From the NCBI RefSeq assembly GCF_009729095.1, contig NZ_VTGX01000004.1, positions 496,001 through 560,000 of the forward strand: 64,000 bases of DNA, in the 5' to 3' direction. Below the pieces are notes generated by a model. The model made no database searches and had not been told where the DNA came from. It saw only the letters and a program-made list of their open reading frames with translations. Source of the stretch: Mycolicibacterium sp. CBMA 247 (GTDB taxonomy: Bacteria > Actinomycetota > Actinomycetes > Mycobacteriales > Mycobacteriaceae). The position numbers were made by a program, and so were the translations under genes. Position 1 is the stretch's first letter. Every line of letters starts with the position of its first letter. Of this stretch, positions 25,696 through 33,819 are shown in pieces.

Positions 25696-28368
25696 ATGAC
25701 GAACAAACCGGCGTGGACGTACAGCAGGGCGTGGACGCCAGGCCGGATTGCCGCGCGAGTTACATCGGGCGCGAAAGAACGCCTGCGGCGCATGCAGACC
25801 CAGCTGAGCTCGCTAGTCCTTCGGCCAACGCCGCCACCCCTAGCACTCGGGCTTGTGATTGCACCGTCGCTGATCGCGGCCGAGACCCTTGTCCTGTACC
25901 CGATCGAGCAGGTCGCCCCCGTGAACGGCACGGCCGCCGTCTATCTGCTCGGCGTCGTGCTGGTCGCACTCGCCTGGGGCTTCTGGCCGGCGGCGGCGAT
26001 GTCGGTGGCCAGCACCTTGGCCTTCGACTACTTTTATGTCCCGCCAGCCTTCGATCTCATGCCGACTCGGCCCGAGGACGCGGTCGGCGTGGGCATCTTC
26101 CTGCTAGTCGCGCTGTTGACCAGCGCCGTCGCGGACCTGGCCCGCTCGCGTGCCGTCGAGGTTTCCCAGCGCCGGCGGGAGGTCAGCATGCTCGCCGAAC
26201 AGCAGGCCGCCCTACGGCGGGTCGCGACGCTAGTGGCCCGCGGTGTTGCCCCGGCGGAGATATTCGCGGCGGTCACGCTCGAAATGGCCCGATGTCTCTA
26301 TGTTTCAGAAACGCAAGTTTCCCGCTACGACGGACAAGGTGCGGCCGATATCGTTGCCTCGTTCCAAAACCACGGGTCACGAGTGCTGGCCGTCGGCGAG
26401 CGTGTGACGCTGGAAGGCGACAATGTCGCGGCGACGGTACTGCGGACTGGGCGTCCAGCCCGCATGAATACGTTTGACGATGCAAATGGCTCCCTGGCCG
26501 CCCGAGTCCGCGAACTCGGCATTCGGTCGGTGGCTGGGGCCCCTGTCATGGTGGACGGTCGCGTCTGGGGTGTGGCGCTGGTCGGTTCGCGGCGGCGGGA
26601 GCCGTTGCCCTCGAATATCGAGAACCGCATCGCGGACTTTGCCGATCTGGTCGCGACTGCCATCGCGAATGCGGCCACCCGCGCCGAACTGCAGGTCAGC
26701 CGCGACAGCCTGGGTGTGCTCGCCGAGCAGCAAGCGGCGTTGCGGCGTGTCGCGACACTCGTGGCCCGCGGTGTGGATCCTTCAAAGGTGTTCGCGGCCG
26801 TCGCCCACGAAATGGTCCAGTGCCTGGATGTGGAAAGCGCGGGGCTGTTCCGCTATGAAGCCGCAGGCTGGTCTTTCGTTGCCGTTAGCGATCCTGCCCC
26901 AGAGCGCTGGCCGTCCGCCGGCGACGGCCGGACGCTGGAAGGCGACAGCATCCTGGCAAGGGTCCTACGCACTGGTCGTGCCGCGCGCATGGACAGCTAT
27001 GAGAATGTCGCCGGTTCAACCGCGGCGCTCGCTCGGCAGTTAGGTGTTCGTGGCACTGTCGGCGTACCCGTCGTCGTGGACGGACGCCTGTGGGGCGGGG
27101 CGTATGTGGCCTCCATGGTTCCCGAGCCGCTGCCACCCGATACCGAGGCGCGCATCGGCGACTTTGCCGATCTGGTATCGACCGCCATCGCGAATGCTGC
27201 CACTCGAGCCGAACTTCGGGTCAGCCGCGACAGTCTCGGTGTGCTCGCCGAGCAGCAGGCAGCGTTGCGGCGGGTCGCCACGTTGGTGGCCCGCGGGGCG
27301 AGGCCGTCGGAGGTGTACTCGGTGGTGGCTGAAGAAATTGTCCGCTGCCTGGATGTGGACACCAGCGGGGTGTGGCGATATGCGTCGGACAATGGGATCA
27401 CCCTGCTCGCCGGGCATAGCAGAGCCGGCACGCAATATCTGCCGGAGGGCGAGCATCTGACGACGGAGGGCGACAATCTCGGTGCGATGGTGCTGAGCAG
27501 CGGGCGCGCCACTCGCCATCACTCAATCGAGAACGCCACGGGTATGGCCATCTCGCGCATACGTCAACTGGGTGTTCGTGAGGGCGTGGCAGCGCCCATC
27601 ACCGTGGAGGGACGCATCTGGGGACTGGCTATCGCTGCTACCACCCGCAGCGAGCCAATGCCACCAGACTCCGAGGAGCGTATCGGCGACTTCGCTGATC
27701 TGGTTGCGACGGCAATCGCCAACGCCGCCACGCGCGCTGAGCTGATCGCGTCGCGCGCACGCATCGTCACGGCCGCTGATAACACGCGCCGCCGCCTTGA
27801 GCGCGACCTGCACGACGGAGCCCAACAACGCCTCGTCTCGTTGGGCCTGCAGGTGCGCTTGGCCGAAACCAAGATGCCGACCGAATTCAGTGTCGTCAAA
27901 GATCAGCTGTCGGAAGTCGTAGGCGGGATAAACGGTGTCCTGACTGAATTGCAGGAGATATCTCGGGGAATACATCCGGCGATCCTGTCGGAGGGAGGGT
28001 TGGGCCCGGCGCTGAAGACGCTCGCCCGCCGGTCTCCTGTCCCCGTCGTCCTCGATGTTGCGATCGAGCGCCGGTTGCTCGAATCCACGGAGGTGGGGGC
28101 GTATTACGTGGTGGCCGAGGCACTGACGAACGTGGCCAAACATGCCGGGGCATCAACAGTGGACGTGGGCGCAAGAATCCGCGATGACAAGCTGTGCCTT
28201 CTGATCCGTGACGACGGAATCGGTGGAGCCGACCCGGCAAAGGGATCGGGCCTCATCGGCCTGATCGACCGCGTTGAAGCCCTCGGCGGCCGCATGCGGA
28301 TCGACAGTCCACTCGCAGTTGGGACGACGCTGCACATCAATATCCCACTGAAACAAGGGTACTCATGA
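25696..28368 (+). CDS. Triple-GAF sensor histidine kinase, NarL type
   Basis: 890 residues from ATG 25696; in-frame GTG 25621 is an alternative start. A DUF4118/KdpD-like membrane module (about 45-150, four hydrophobic segments) is followed by three near-identical GAF units. Each begins with LAEQQAALRRVATLVARG, at residues 166, 342 and 517. Next come HisKA_3 with DLHDGAQQRL (phospho-acceptor His 706) and an HATPase with EALTNVAKHAGAS and DDGIGGAD. The GAF array may sense small ligands or redox state. The probable partner is the regulator at 29260-29952. The promoter carries the duplicated TetR operators. Confidence 0.88.
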   Translation: MTNKPAWTYSRAWTPGRIAARVTSGAKERLRRMQTQLSSLVLRPTPPPLALGLVIAPSLIAAETLVLYPIEQVAPVNGTAAVYLLGVVLVALAWGFWPAAAMSVASTLAFDYFYVPPAFDLMPTRPEDAVGVGIFLLVALLTSAVADLARSRAVEVSQRRREVSMLAEQQAALRRVATLVARGVAPAEIFAAVTLEMARCLYVSETQVSRYDGQGAADIVASFQNHGSRVLAVGERVTLEGDNVAATVLRTGRPARMNTFDDANGSLAARVRELGIRSVAGAPVMVDGRVWGVALVGSRRREPLPSNIENRIADFADLVATAIANAATRAELQVSRDSLGVLAEQQAALRRVATLVARGVDPSKVFAAVAHEMVQCLDVESAGLFRYEAAGWSFVAVSDPAPERWPSAGDGRTLEGDSILARVLRTGRAARMDSYENVAGSTAALARQLGVRGTVGVPVVVDGRLWGGAYVASMVPEPLPPDTEARIGDFADLVSTAIANAATRAELRVSRDSLGVLAEQQAALRRVATLVARGARPSEVYSVVAEEIVRCLDVDTSGVWRYASDNGITLLAGHSRAGTQYLPEGEHLTTEGDNLGAMVLSSGRATRHHSIENATGMAISRIRQLGVREGVAAPITVEGRIWGLAIAATTRSEPMPPDSEERIGDFADLVATAIANAATRAELIASRARIVTAADNTRRRLERDLHDGAQQRLVSLGLQVRLAETKMPTEFSVVKDQLSEVVGGINGVLTELQEISRGIHPAILSEGGLGPALKTLARRSPVPVVLDVAIERRLLESTEVGAYYVVAEALTNVAKHAGASTVDVGARIRDDKLCLLIRDDGIGGADPAKGSGLIGLIDRVEALGGRMRIDSPLAVGTTLHINIPLKQGYS

Positions 28369-28570
28369 GTTTGCGTGCCCCCGACCGCACCCTGGACACC
28401 CTCACGGTCGAGCAAACGACCGGGTCCTGGTTGACCGCGTCTACGATCCGCCGTACAACTTCATGACGGCGCGGATGCAAAACGACCTTGACACCCTCAC
28501 CACTGTGGTCGACAAAGACCCAAGCGTGGGCGCGGTCATCCTCACCGGCGACATACCCGGACGCTACCCC
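28365..28570 (+). pseudogene. Frameshifted start of an enoyl-CoA hydratase gene
   Basis: ATG at 28365 overlaps the kinase stop. The first frame gives SLRAPDRTLDTLTVEQ; after a shift the peptide continues RVLVDRVYDPPYNFMTARMQ and VGAVILTGDIPGRY, the N-terminal quarter of a crotonase-family protein. Homology ends at PGRY where hydratases continue towards the oxyanion loop. The next 200 bp show no gene. Confidence 0.6.
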
Positions 28571-28786
28571 CCCGGTGCATCGAATGAGGTGTCAGGATGC
28601 TACCTCATACGACTTATGTTGCGCTGCAGGCCATTCCACTAACAGCGGTGCGGTGCGGCGGCTGGCAGGTATGAAACCACTCCCGTTTACGGGAATCACA
28701 AATGGGCGTCAGCCGGGACGTAATCGATTCGGTAAGGGGTGATTCTGGAAATAGCCGCTAAGGCCAACCCTCGAAGGAGCAACACT

Positions 28787-29035
28787 ATGAGAACCAAACT
28801 GAATTGCATCGCACCACTATTGGCGGCGGCCGGCGCCGCCGTGGCGATCATCGTGGCACCGGTAGCTGCCGCCGCAGATCCGAGCTCGATAACGTGCAAC
28901 AGCAGCGCGCCGGATACATCATGCGTTACGCCGGGCAATGCCCAAATCAACGACAGCCCGCCACCGGTGAGTTACGACCCATACGGGGACATGCCCTACC
29001 TACTCGGCCGCTATGGGGGCCACCGCGGCCGGTAA
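28787..29035 (+). CDS. Small secreted protein of unknown function
   Basis: 82 residues from ATG 28787, preceded by cgaaggagc. A strong signal peptide ends AAAADP. The mature 50 residues hold two cysteines (ITCNSSAPDTSCVTPGNAQI) and a Pro/Gly/Tyr-rich end (SYDPYGDMPYLLGRYGG). Similar small exported proteins occur widely in mycobacteria without known role. It is followed by a hairpin at 29054-29091. Confidence 0.7.
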   Translation: MRTKLNCIAPLLAAAGAAVAIIVAPVAAAADPSSITCNSSAPDTSCVTPGNAQINDSPPPVSYDPYGDMPYLLGRYGGHRGR

Positions 29036-29053
29036 AGGTCAACTGATGGCGCC

Positions 29054-29091
29054 GCGGTGAGGTTGACGACGTACATGGTGAACCTCACCGC
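29054..29091 (+). terminator. Hairpin after the small secreted gene
   Basis: gcggtgaggtt (29054-29064) pairs perfectly with aacctcaccgc (29081-29091) across a 16-base loop. It lies 19 bp after the stop at 29035. There is no T-tract, so this is a possible mycobacterial-type terminator of modest strength. Confidence 0.4.
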
Positions 29092-29259
29092 AGTGCGGCC
29101 TCTCACTGGCCCGCCCAAGAGCAAAGTCCTTGCCCAGCAGTGCATCAGCAGCGTGAATAAACGTGTAGCGCAACTCCAGCGGGCACACTCGTCCGCACCG
29201 TCACCCCTGATACTGATTTCCACCAAAGCGCCTGGCGGCATCCGCGACTCCTCAGGAGG

Positions 29260-29952
29260 TCAACGGGCCTGCAGGAAGGTGATGACCGCCAAGACTCGGC
29301 GGTGATCGTCGCCGGTTTCGTGCAGATCAAGTTTTATCAGAATGCTACGCACATGCTTCTCGACGGTGCCCTCGGTGACCCATAGCCGATGTGCGATTCC
29401 GGCATTGGAACGTCCCTCCGCCATAAGCGCCAGCACCTCCCGCTCGCGCGTGCTGAGCACGTCGAGTGGGTCGTCGTGGCACCGGGCGGACACCAACGCT
29501 TGCACCAATGCGGGGTCCACGACCGAAGCCCCGTTTGCGATCCGCGCGAGCGAGTCGATGAAATCAGTCACGTCGGTGACTCGCTTCTTGAGCAGATAGC
29601 CGAAACTGCGCCCGCTGGACAGCAACTCCATCGCGTGTTCAACCTCGACATGTGCCGACAGCACCAAGATGCCGACGTCGGGCAGCTCTTCGCGGATCAC
29701 CTGCACCGCATCGAGTCCCTCGGTGGTGTGCGTCGGCGGCATCCGAATGTCGGCGATCACAACATCCGGCATCGTGTCACGGCCGAGCGCAAGCAGCTGC
29801 ACGCCGTCGCCGGCTTGTCCAACGACGTCAAAACCTGAGCGTTCCAGCAGGCTGGCCAGCCCCTCGCGGAGTAGGACGTCGTCATCGGCCACAATCACCC
29901 GCACGGAATCACCATCGGCGAAGTGACCTTGGTGGCGGTTCTGATCAAGCAT
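29260..29952 (-). CDS. NarL/FixJ-family response regulator
   Basis: 230 residues from ATG 29952. The receiver domain has the acidic pocket VADDD, phospho-acceptor Asp 68 in DVVIADIRMPP and a Lys in LLKKRV. The C-terminal LuxR-type helix-turn-helix reads LSTREREVLALMAEGRSNAG and VTEGTVEKHVRSIL. It is convergent with the triple-GAF kinase locus and of the class that pairs with HisKA_3 kinases, so the two probably form one system. Its targets are unknown; dps upstream on the same strand is one possibility. Confidence 0.88.
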   Translation of the reverse strand: MLDQNRHQGHFADGDSVRVIVADDDVLLREGLASLLERSGFDVVGQAGDGVQLLALGRDTMPDVVIADIRMPPTHTTEGLDAVQVIREELPDVGILVLSAHVEVEHAMELLSSGRSFGYLLKKRVTDVTDFIDSLARIANGASVVDPALVQALVSARCHDDPLDVLSTREREVLALMAEGRSNAGIAHRLWVTEGTVEKHVRSILIKLDLHETGDDHRRVLAVITFLQAR

Positions 29953-30141
29953 CACCACTCCAATGTGCAACATGTGCGGTTGTGGCGGCTCGGCTGACGT
30001 TGCTTCGACCTTCCTGCAACGACCGCTCCGAACTCGCCTGTGGCTGCGGCGCATTCGTTCGAGGGGTGACCATCGCACTGCTCTTCCACTCGCACCGTTC
30101 GCGCTCTTAGGGTTCCGGCGCTAAGCACGTTCGCAGCGTAC

Positions 30142-30630
30142 TCAGAGTTTCCGATTCTCGGATTTGAGCATCCAGGCTGACTTTTCCAGGGTGTCGATGA
30201 TCGCGTGCAGCAAATCGGCGCTGGACGGATCGGCGGCGTCGACGTCATCGTGGACGGTACGCATGGTCTGGACTACGGCGTAGATCGCAGTAGTGATGAG
30301 ATCGACTGTGTCGCTTGTGGTGAACTCGCCCGCCCGGACTGCGGGCAATGTCGTGGCCGCCGCGACGGTGTCAGATCTCCCGTCAGGCACCGCGTTGAGG
30401 GCTCGCATGCGTTCGGCGATGGTATCGCTGGCCTCCCGTGCAGTGTCGACGATTTCGTCGAGTTGTAGATGCAGATCGCGGAAGTTGGTGCCAACAAGAT
30501 TCCAGTGGGCCTGTTTACCTTGCAGGTGCAGTTCGATGAGATCGACGAGGATCTTCTGCAGGTTCTGTGGCAGGCTAGGCGGGACGTCGAACGCCCTTAC
30601 CTCGAGGTCGGATAGGCGTGAGGCAGTCAT
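30142..30630 (-). CDS. dps: Dps-family DNA-protecting ferritin
   Basis: 162 residues from ATG 30630 (gaaagga upstream). The intersubunit ferroxidase ligands follow the Dps spacing exactly: H42 (AHWN), H54, D58, D69 and E73. A dodecameric iron-oxidising, DNA-binding stress protein is expected, although the lysine-rich N-terminal tail of some Dps proteins is absent. A 47-codon upstream ORF (30627-30770) ends in a TGA that overlaps the dps ATG. Downstream on the same strand is the response regulator at 29260. Confidence 0.88.
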   Translation of the reverse strand: MTASRLSDLEVRAFDVPPSLPQNLQKILVDLIELHLQGKQAHWNLVGTNFRDLHLQLDEIVDTAREASDTIAERMRALNAVPDGRSDTVAAATTLPAVRAGEFTTSDTVDLITTAIYAVVQTMRTVHDDVDAADPSSADLLHAIIDTLEKSAWMLKSENRKL

Positions 30631-30770
30631 GTGGTTTCCTTTCGCGGTGTCGTCGTGCCGTCGATGGCCCGCGTCGTGCGGGCGGTTCTCGATTTCGGTG
30701 GGACTGGCCGGTTTGGCTTGATCCAACAATCGCGCCCCACGGGACTGATGTCGTCCCCGCTCACACCCAT
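30627..30770 (-). CDS. 47-codon upstream ORF coupled to dps
   Basis: ATG at 30770 opens MGVSGDDISPVGRDCWIKPN, running to a TGA that shares bases with the dps ATG (ATGA). The first eight residues match MGVSGEDI encoded upstream of the aldo/keto reductase (24322), with changes mostly at third codon positions, a sign of coding constraint. It may be a leader peptide or the trimmed start of a protein. No function is recognised. Confidence 0.4.
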   Translation of the reverse strand: MGVSGDDISPVGRDCWIKPNRPVPPKSRTARTTRAIDGTTTPRKETT

Positions 30771-30872
30771 ACTTGCTTCCTACCAACTGGAGGTTGCTCG
30801 TTCCTGCTGGCATCCAGCAGCACCAGACTCGACCGTTGGTGGCATTGCCGCCGCCGACGGCGAGCCACTCCA

Positions 30873-30988
30873 CTACACAGCCTGCGCGCCTACCAAGATG
30901 ATCGCGGGCAGATGATCTTCCAGTACTGCCAGCGCGTCGAGAAGGAATGCACGCGCCGCGACATACTCTGCGGGATGGCCCAATTCAT
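30873..30988 (-). pseudogene. Fragment of AbiEii-like nucleotidyltransferase gene
   Basis: In one frame the sequence reads GHPAEYVAARAFLLDALAVL and HLPAIILVGAQAV, then a stop. This resembles the N-terminus of mycobacterial AbiEii-type nucleotidyltransferase proteins (LVGAQAVY). The apparent start ATG at 30988 overlaps the stop of the upstream gene (ATGA) but is one base out of frame with the homology, so both a frameshift and a truncation are present. Confidence 0.4.
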
Positions 30989-31322
30989 TCCCTCCACGAG
31001 CCGTCGTCTATTGCCAACGCATCGATGAGCTGTTCCGCCTCCTGAGCCAGCCGTCCTCTCGGCAGCGTCAGCCGATCTGCCAGTACCTGCCCGACTGGCA
31101 CGATTGGAACACCCGACAGGGAAGGTGCGGAGCCCTCGAGGAGGTAACGAACGTCATGGGCTGCCGCTGGGCCATTCAGCCTGGCGGTTGCCGCGCTCTC
31201 GCGGGAGCGCGGTGGCTTGTTCGCACCCTTATGGCGCTTGCAGCCGACGCCAGGCCCGTTTTGCTCATCACCGGAATACGCGAACCCGCCACTGCGACGC
31301 GAGTTGGAGGACGCTGCGATCA
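30985..31322 (-). pseudogene. Decayed partner gene of the AbiEii-like fragment
   Basis: An open frame reads NKPPRSRESAATARLNGPAA, HDVRYLLEGSAPSLSGVPIV and RGRLAQEAEQLIDAL to a stop, coupled by ATGA to the fragment above. It has no ATG, GTG or TTG start before an in-frame TAG just upstream of 31322. The acid/basic composition and coupling suggest the first gene of a toxin-antitoxin-like pair. The rest of the gap to 31547 shows nothing I can support. Confidence 0.45.
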
Positions 31323-31547
31323 GCTACTTGTACACGACCGGATGGGCCTGCCTTAGCCAGTGCTGGCCCCGCGGTCTTGGTCCGTCTGGAGGTTTTCGAA
31401 CGTCAGCGAGCGTTAGCGGCCATCCTGGCGCCGCAGCACGCGGTACGTATTCGCGGCGCGGTTTTCTGGGCGTGGATGCTTGCCGCAACCACTGATGTCA
31501 CGTCGCCTCGACGCAACTTTGAAAACCGCCTCTGAACTGCCCAAATC

Positions 31548-31623
31548 TGGTGGAGCTAAGGGGAATCGAACCCCTGACCTTCTCGATGCGAACGAGACGC
31601 GCTACCAACTGCGCTATAGCCCC
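31548..31623 (-). tRNA. tRNA-Ala (anticodon CGC)
   Basis: The minus strand folds into a complete cloverleaf: acceptor GGGGCTA paired with TAGCTCC (one G-U), D arm GCGCAGTTGGTAGCGC, anticodon stem TCTCG/CGAGA around TTCGCAT with anticodon CGC, and T arm CAGGGGTTCGATTCCCCTT. The terminal CCA is encoded. It reads GCG alanine codons. It stands at the edge of the accessory block, a common integration point for genomic islands. Confidence 0.97.
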
Positions 31624-31678
31624 TGATACCGGTAGCACAGGTTACCAGCACTGCGCCCGTGAGACGAAACCGGCCGCC

Positions 31679-32893
31679 TTACTGCCCGGAAGCACGCGGT
31701 AGATCGTATTCGCGGGTAATCGACGAGTACGCCAGGTGCTCGAAGATCGGGTCCTCGTCGTCGATGTCGAGCACCACCGCACCGGGCCGGCGCAGCCGGG
31801 CAGGCACCACGTCGAGCTTGTGGTCGTCGGTGTTCTCCACCCCCAGCCGCGACCGCATCATCCGTTGCGCGCGACGACGCCGGAGCTGCTCCTCGATGCG
31901 GGTCTGGCGGCGCAGGTAGGCCAGGTACAGCACGGTCAGCGTCCCGGCACCGCCGCAGACCCACCAGGCCGACGGCGTCAGCAGAAGGGCCACAGCCGCC
32001 GAGAACAGGATCGTCACGGACAGCACCGCGAGCACGCGCTTGCGGAACCGGAACTTGCGGGCGCTGACCTCCGCGGCAGTCTTGGACTCGAGCCGACGCT
32101 GCCGCGTCGCGCTCATCGATGCGACGGGGGTCTCAGCGGACTCCCCTTCGGCCGGCTCTTCCTCGACCCCGGGTTCCAGGCCCGACGTGTCGTCGACGTA
32201 CTCGTACTCGTCGTCGGTGAGATCTTGTGGATCCTCGGCGTCCTCTGCCCCATCGAGATCCTCGGCGGCGTCGAGGTCCTCGGGGGCCTCGGTCTCGTCG
32301 AGATCCATTGCGATCCGGTCGGTTTGCGCGTCGGGCTCGACGACCTCGACGGGTTCCTCGACTGCGACGGGTTCGGGCTCCGGTTCGGCCGCAGGCTCGG
32401 GCTCGACTTCCGCCTCCGCCTCAGGCTCGGTCTCGAATTCCAACTCGAGCTCAGGCTCGGGTTCGGCCACTTGTTCCGGCTCAGCCTCAACCACCACACC
32501 GACCGGCAGTGCGCCGGAATCCTCGTCGACGATGTCGACATCGAGGTAGTCGGGTTCGGGTGTCTCCACGCTCGCAGCGACAACCACCACGGTGCGTTGC
32601 ACAGTGGCGTGCACCCGCACCTCGACGGGCACCTCGTCCTCGTCGAGGCCGTCATCGAGATCCTCGTCGAGATGGTCGGCGGTGGGCTGCCAGTGCGGAT
32701 CGCTGTGATGCCCGGCGGCCGGGCCGCGTCGTAACCGTTGTGCGTTGCGGCCGCTGTTGAGCACTCGTGTCGCCAGGGCGACGTCACTGGTACGACGCAC
32801 CGAGTCGCGCTTGCTGATCAACATCGGAACGAGCACGAAAAGCCAGAGAACGACAAGGGAAATCCACAGCAGTGACTGGGGGATGCTTGGCAT
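31679..32893 (-). CDS. glpR: Gephyrin-like protein receptor GlpR
   Basis: 404 residues from ATG 32893 (ggggaaaggagc upstream). TM helix 1 is at about 5-26 (LLWISLVVLWLFVLVPMLI). A 200-residue acidic, low-complexity Glu/Asp/Pro segment follows, then two TM helices near 285-303 and 308-326 and a basic then mixed tail ending DEDPIFEHLAYSSIT. This matches the actinobacterial GlpR membrane receptor that recruits the MoeA-like Glp to the divisome with SepF in corynebacteria. Synteny with glp (33820) supports it (Rv0996 position). Confidence 0.82.
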   Translation of the reverse strand: MPSIPQSLLWISLVVLWLFVLVPMLISKRDSVRRTSDVALATRVLNSGRNAQRLRRGPAAGHHSDPHWQPTADHLDEDLDDGLDEDEVPVEVRVHATVQRTVVVVAASVETPEPDYLDVDIVDEDSGALPVGVVVEAEPEQVAEPEPELELEFETEPEAEAEVEPEPAAEPEPEPVAVEEPVEVVEPDAQTDRIAMDLDETEAPEDLDAAEDLDGAEDAEDPQDLTDDEYEYVDDTSGLEPGVEEEPAEGESAETPVASMSATRQRRLESKTAAEVSARKFRFRKRVLAVLSVTILFSAAVALLLTPSAWWVCGGAGTLTVLYLAYLRRQTRIEEQLRRRRAQRMMRSRLGVENTDDHKLDVVPARLRRPGAVVLDIDDEDPIFEHLAYSSITREYDLPRASGQ

Positions 32894-33119
32894 GACGCCT
32901 GCTCCTTTCCCCTTCAGGCTAGGTCTGTGACCAGCGCATCCATGGATGGCGCGCCGACCCAATTACACACCTGTAATTCGATCGATACAAGCACCAACAG
33001 CCACAGGTGTCACATTGGTAACAGCATTGCCGGACCGGCTTCGCTGAGATTGCTTCCAGGGCTGTGGATCCGGCGAAATTACGACCGTAGGCGCAATTTC
33101 AACGCGGCGCGCCGCCAGA

Positions 33120-33773
33120 TCAACACCAGCTGGCCCTCCCGGCCGAAACCAGGGCCTGGGCCGCCGAATGGTTCAGCTCCTCCATCGTGACCGCAACCAA
33201 CAGATGGTCACGCCAGGCGCCGTCCACCTCCAGATAGCGGCGCAGCAGCCCCTCCTCGCGAAACCCCACCCGCGCCAGCACGGCCCGGCTCGCGGCGTTC
33301 TCCGGCCGCACCGTGGCCTCCACCCGGTGCAACTGCACCCCGGTGAAGCAGTGGTCCAGACCCAGCGCCAGCGCGCCGGTCGCCACCCCGCCACCGGTCT
33401 TGTCGCTGGCCACCCAGTAGCCGATCCATGCCGATCGCAAGGCCCCGTGGGTGACATTGCCGATCGTGAGCTGGCCGGCGAACTGCCCGTCAAGCTCGAT
33501 CACGTACGGCAACATCCGTCCTCGCCGGGCCTCGCTGCGCAGGCCCGAGCAGATCGCGGGCCAGGATGAAACGGCATGGCGGACACGCCAATGCACGCCG
33601 CTGACCGGCTCCCATGGTTCCAGGTGGGCCTGGTCGGCCAGCCGGATCCGGCTCCACACCGCGGCATCGCGCAGCCGCACCGGACGTAGCCGCACCACCC
33701 CGGCCTGCACCCGCAGCGGCCCGATCGGACCGGGCCAACCCGGGTGGTAGGCGCTGGACCGGAACAGGGTCAT
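33120..33773 (-). CDS. rimJ: GNAT N-acetyltransferase, RimJ type
   Basis: 217 residues. GNAT fold with the acetyl-CoA region ASDKTGGGVATGALALGLD (the QxxGxG loop is replaced by TGGGVAT), LHRVEATVRPENAASRAVL and VGFREEGLLRRYLEVDG, as in RimJ/RimL ribosomal-protein acetyltransferases. Position matches Rv0995. The target protein is not known. It lies between glp and glpR on the same strand with gaps of 46 and 226 bp. Confidence 0.85.
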   Translation of the reverse strand: MTLFRSSAYHPGWPGPIGPLRVQAGVVRLRPVRLRDAAVWSRIRLADQAHLEPWEPVSGVHWRVRHAVSSWPAICSGLRSEARRGRMLPYVIELDGQFAGQLTIGNVTHGALRSAWIGYWVASDKTGGGVATGALALGLDHCFTGVQLHRVEATVRPENAASRAVLARVGFREEGLLRRYLEVDGAWRDHLLVAVTMEELNHSAAQALVSAGRASWC

Positions 33774-33819
33774 CCGCGCCGTCGATTCGTCACACCGTCA
33801 TTCATCGAATGAAGTCTTA

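Noticed and set aside
31548-31623. Phage or island attachment site at tRNA-Ala
   Set aside because: No integrase gene and no second copy of the tRNA 3' end were seen in the window, so no attachment site is claimed.
32150-32700. Apparent repetitive DNA
   Set aside because: It is the acidic Glu/Asp/Pro coding segment of glpR; reading frame and codon positions explain the repetition.
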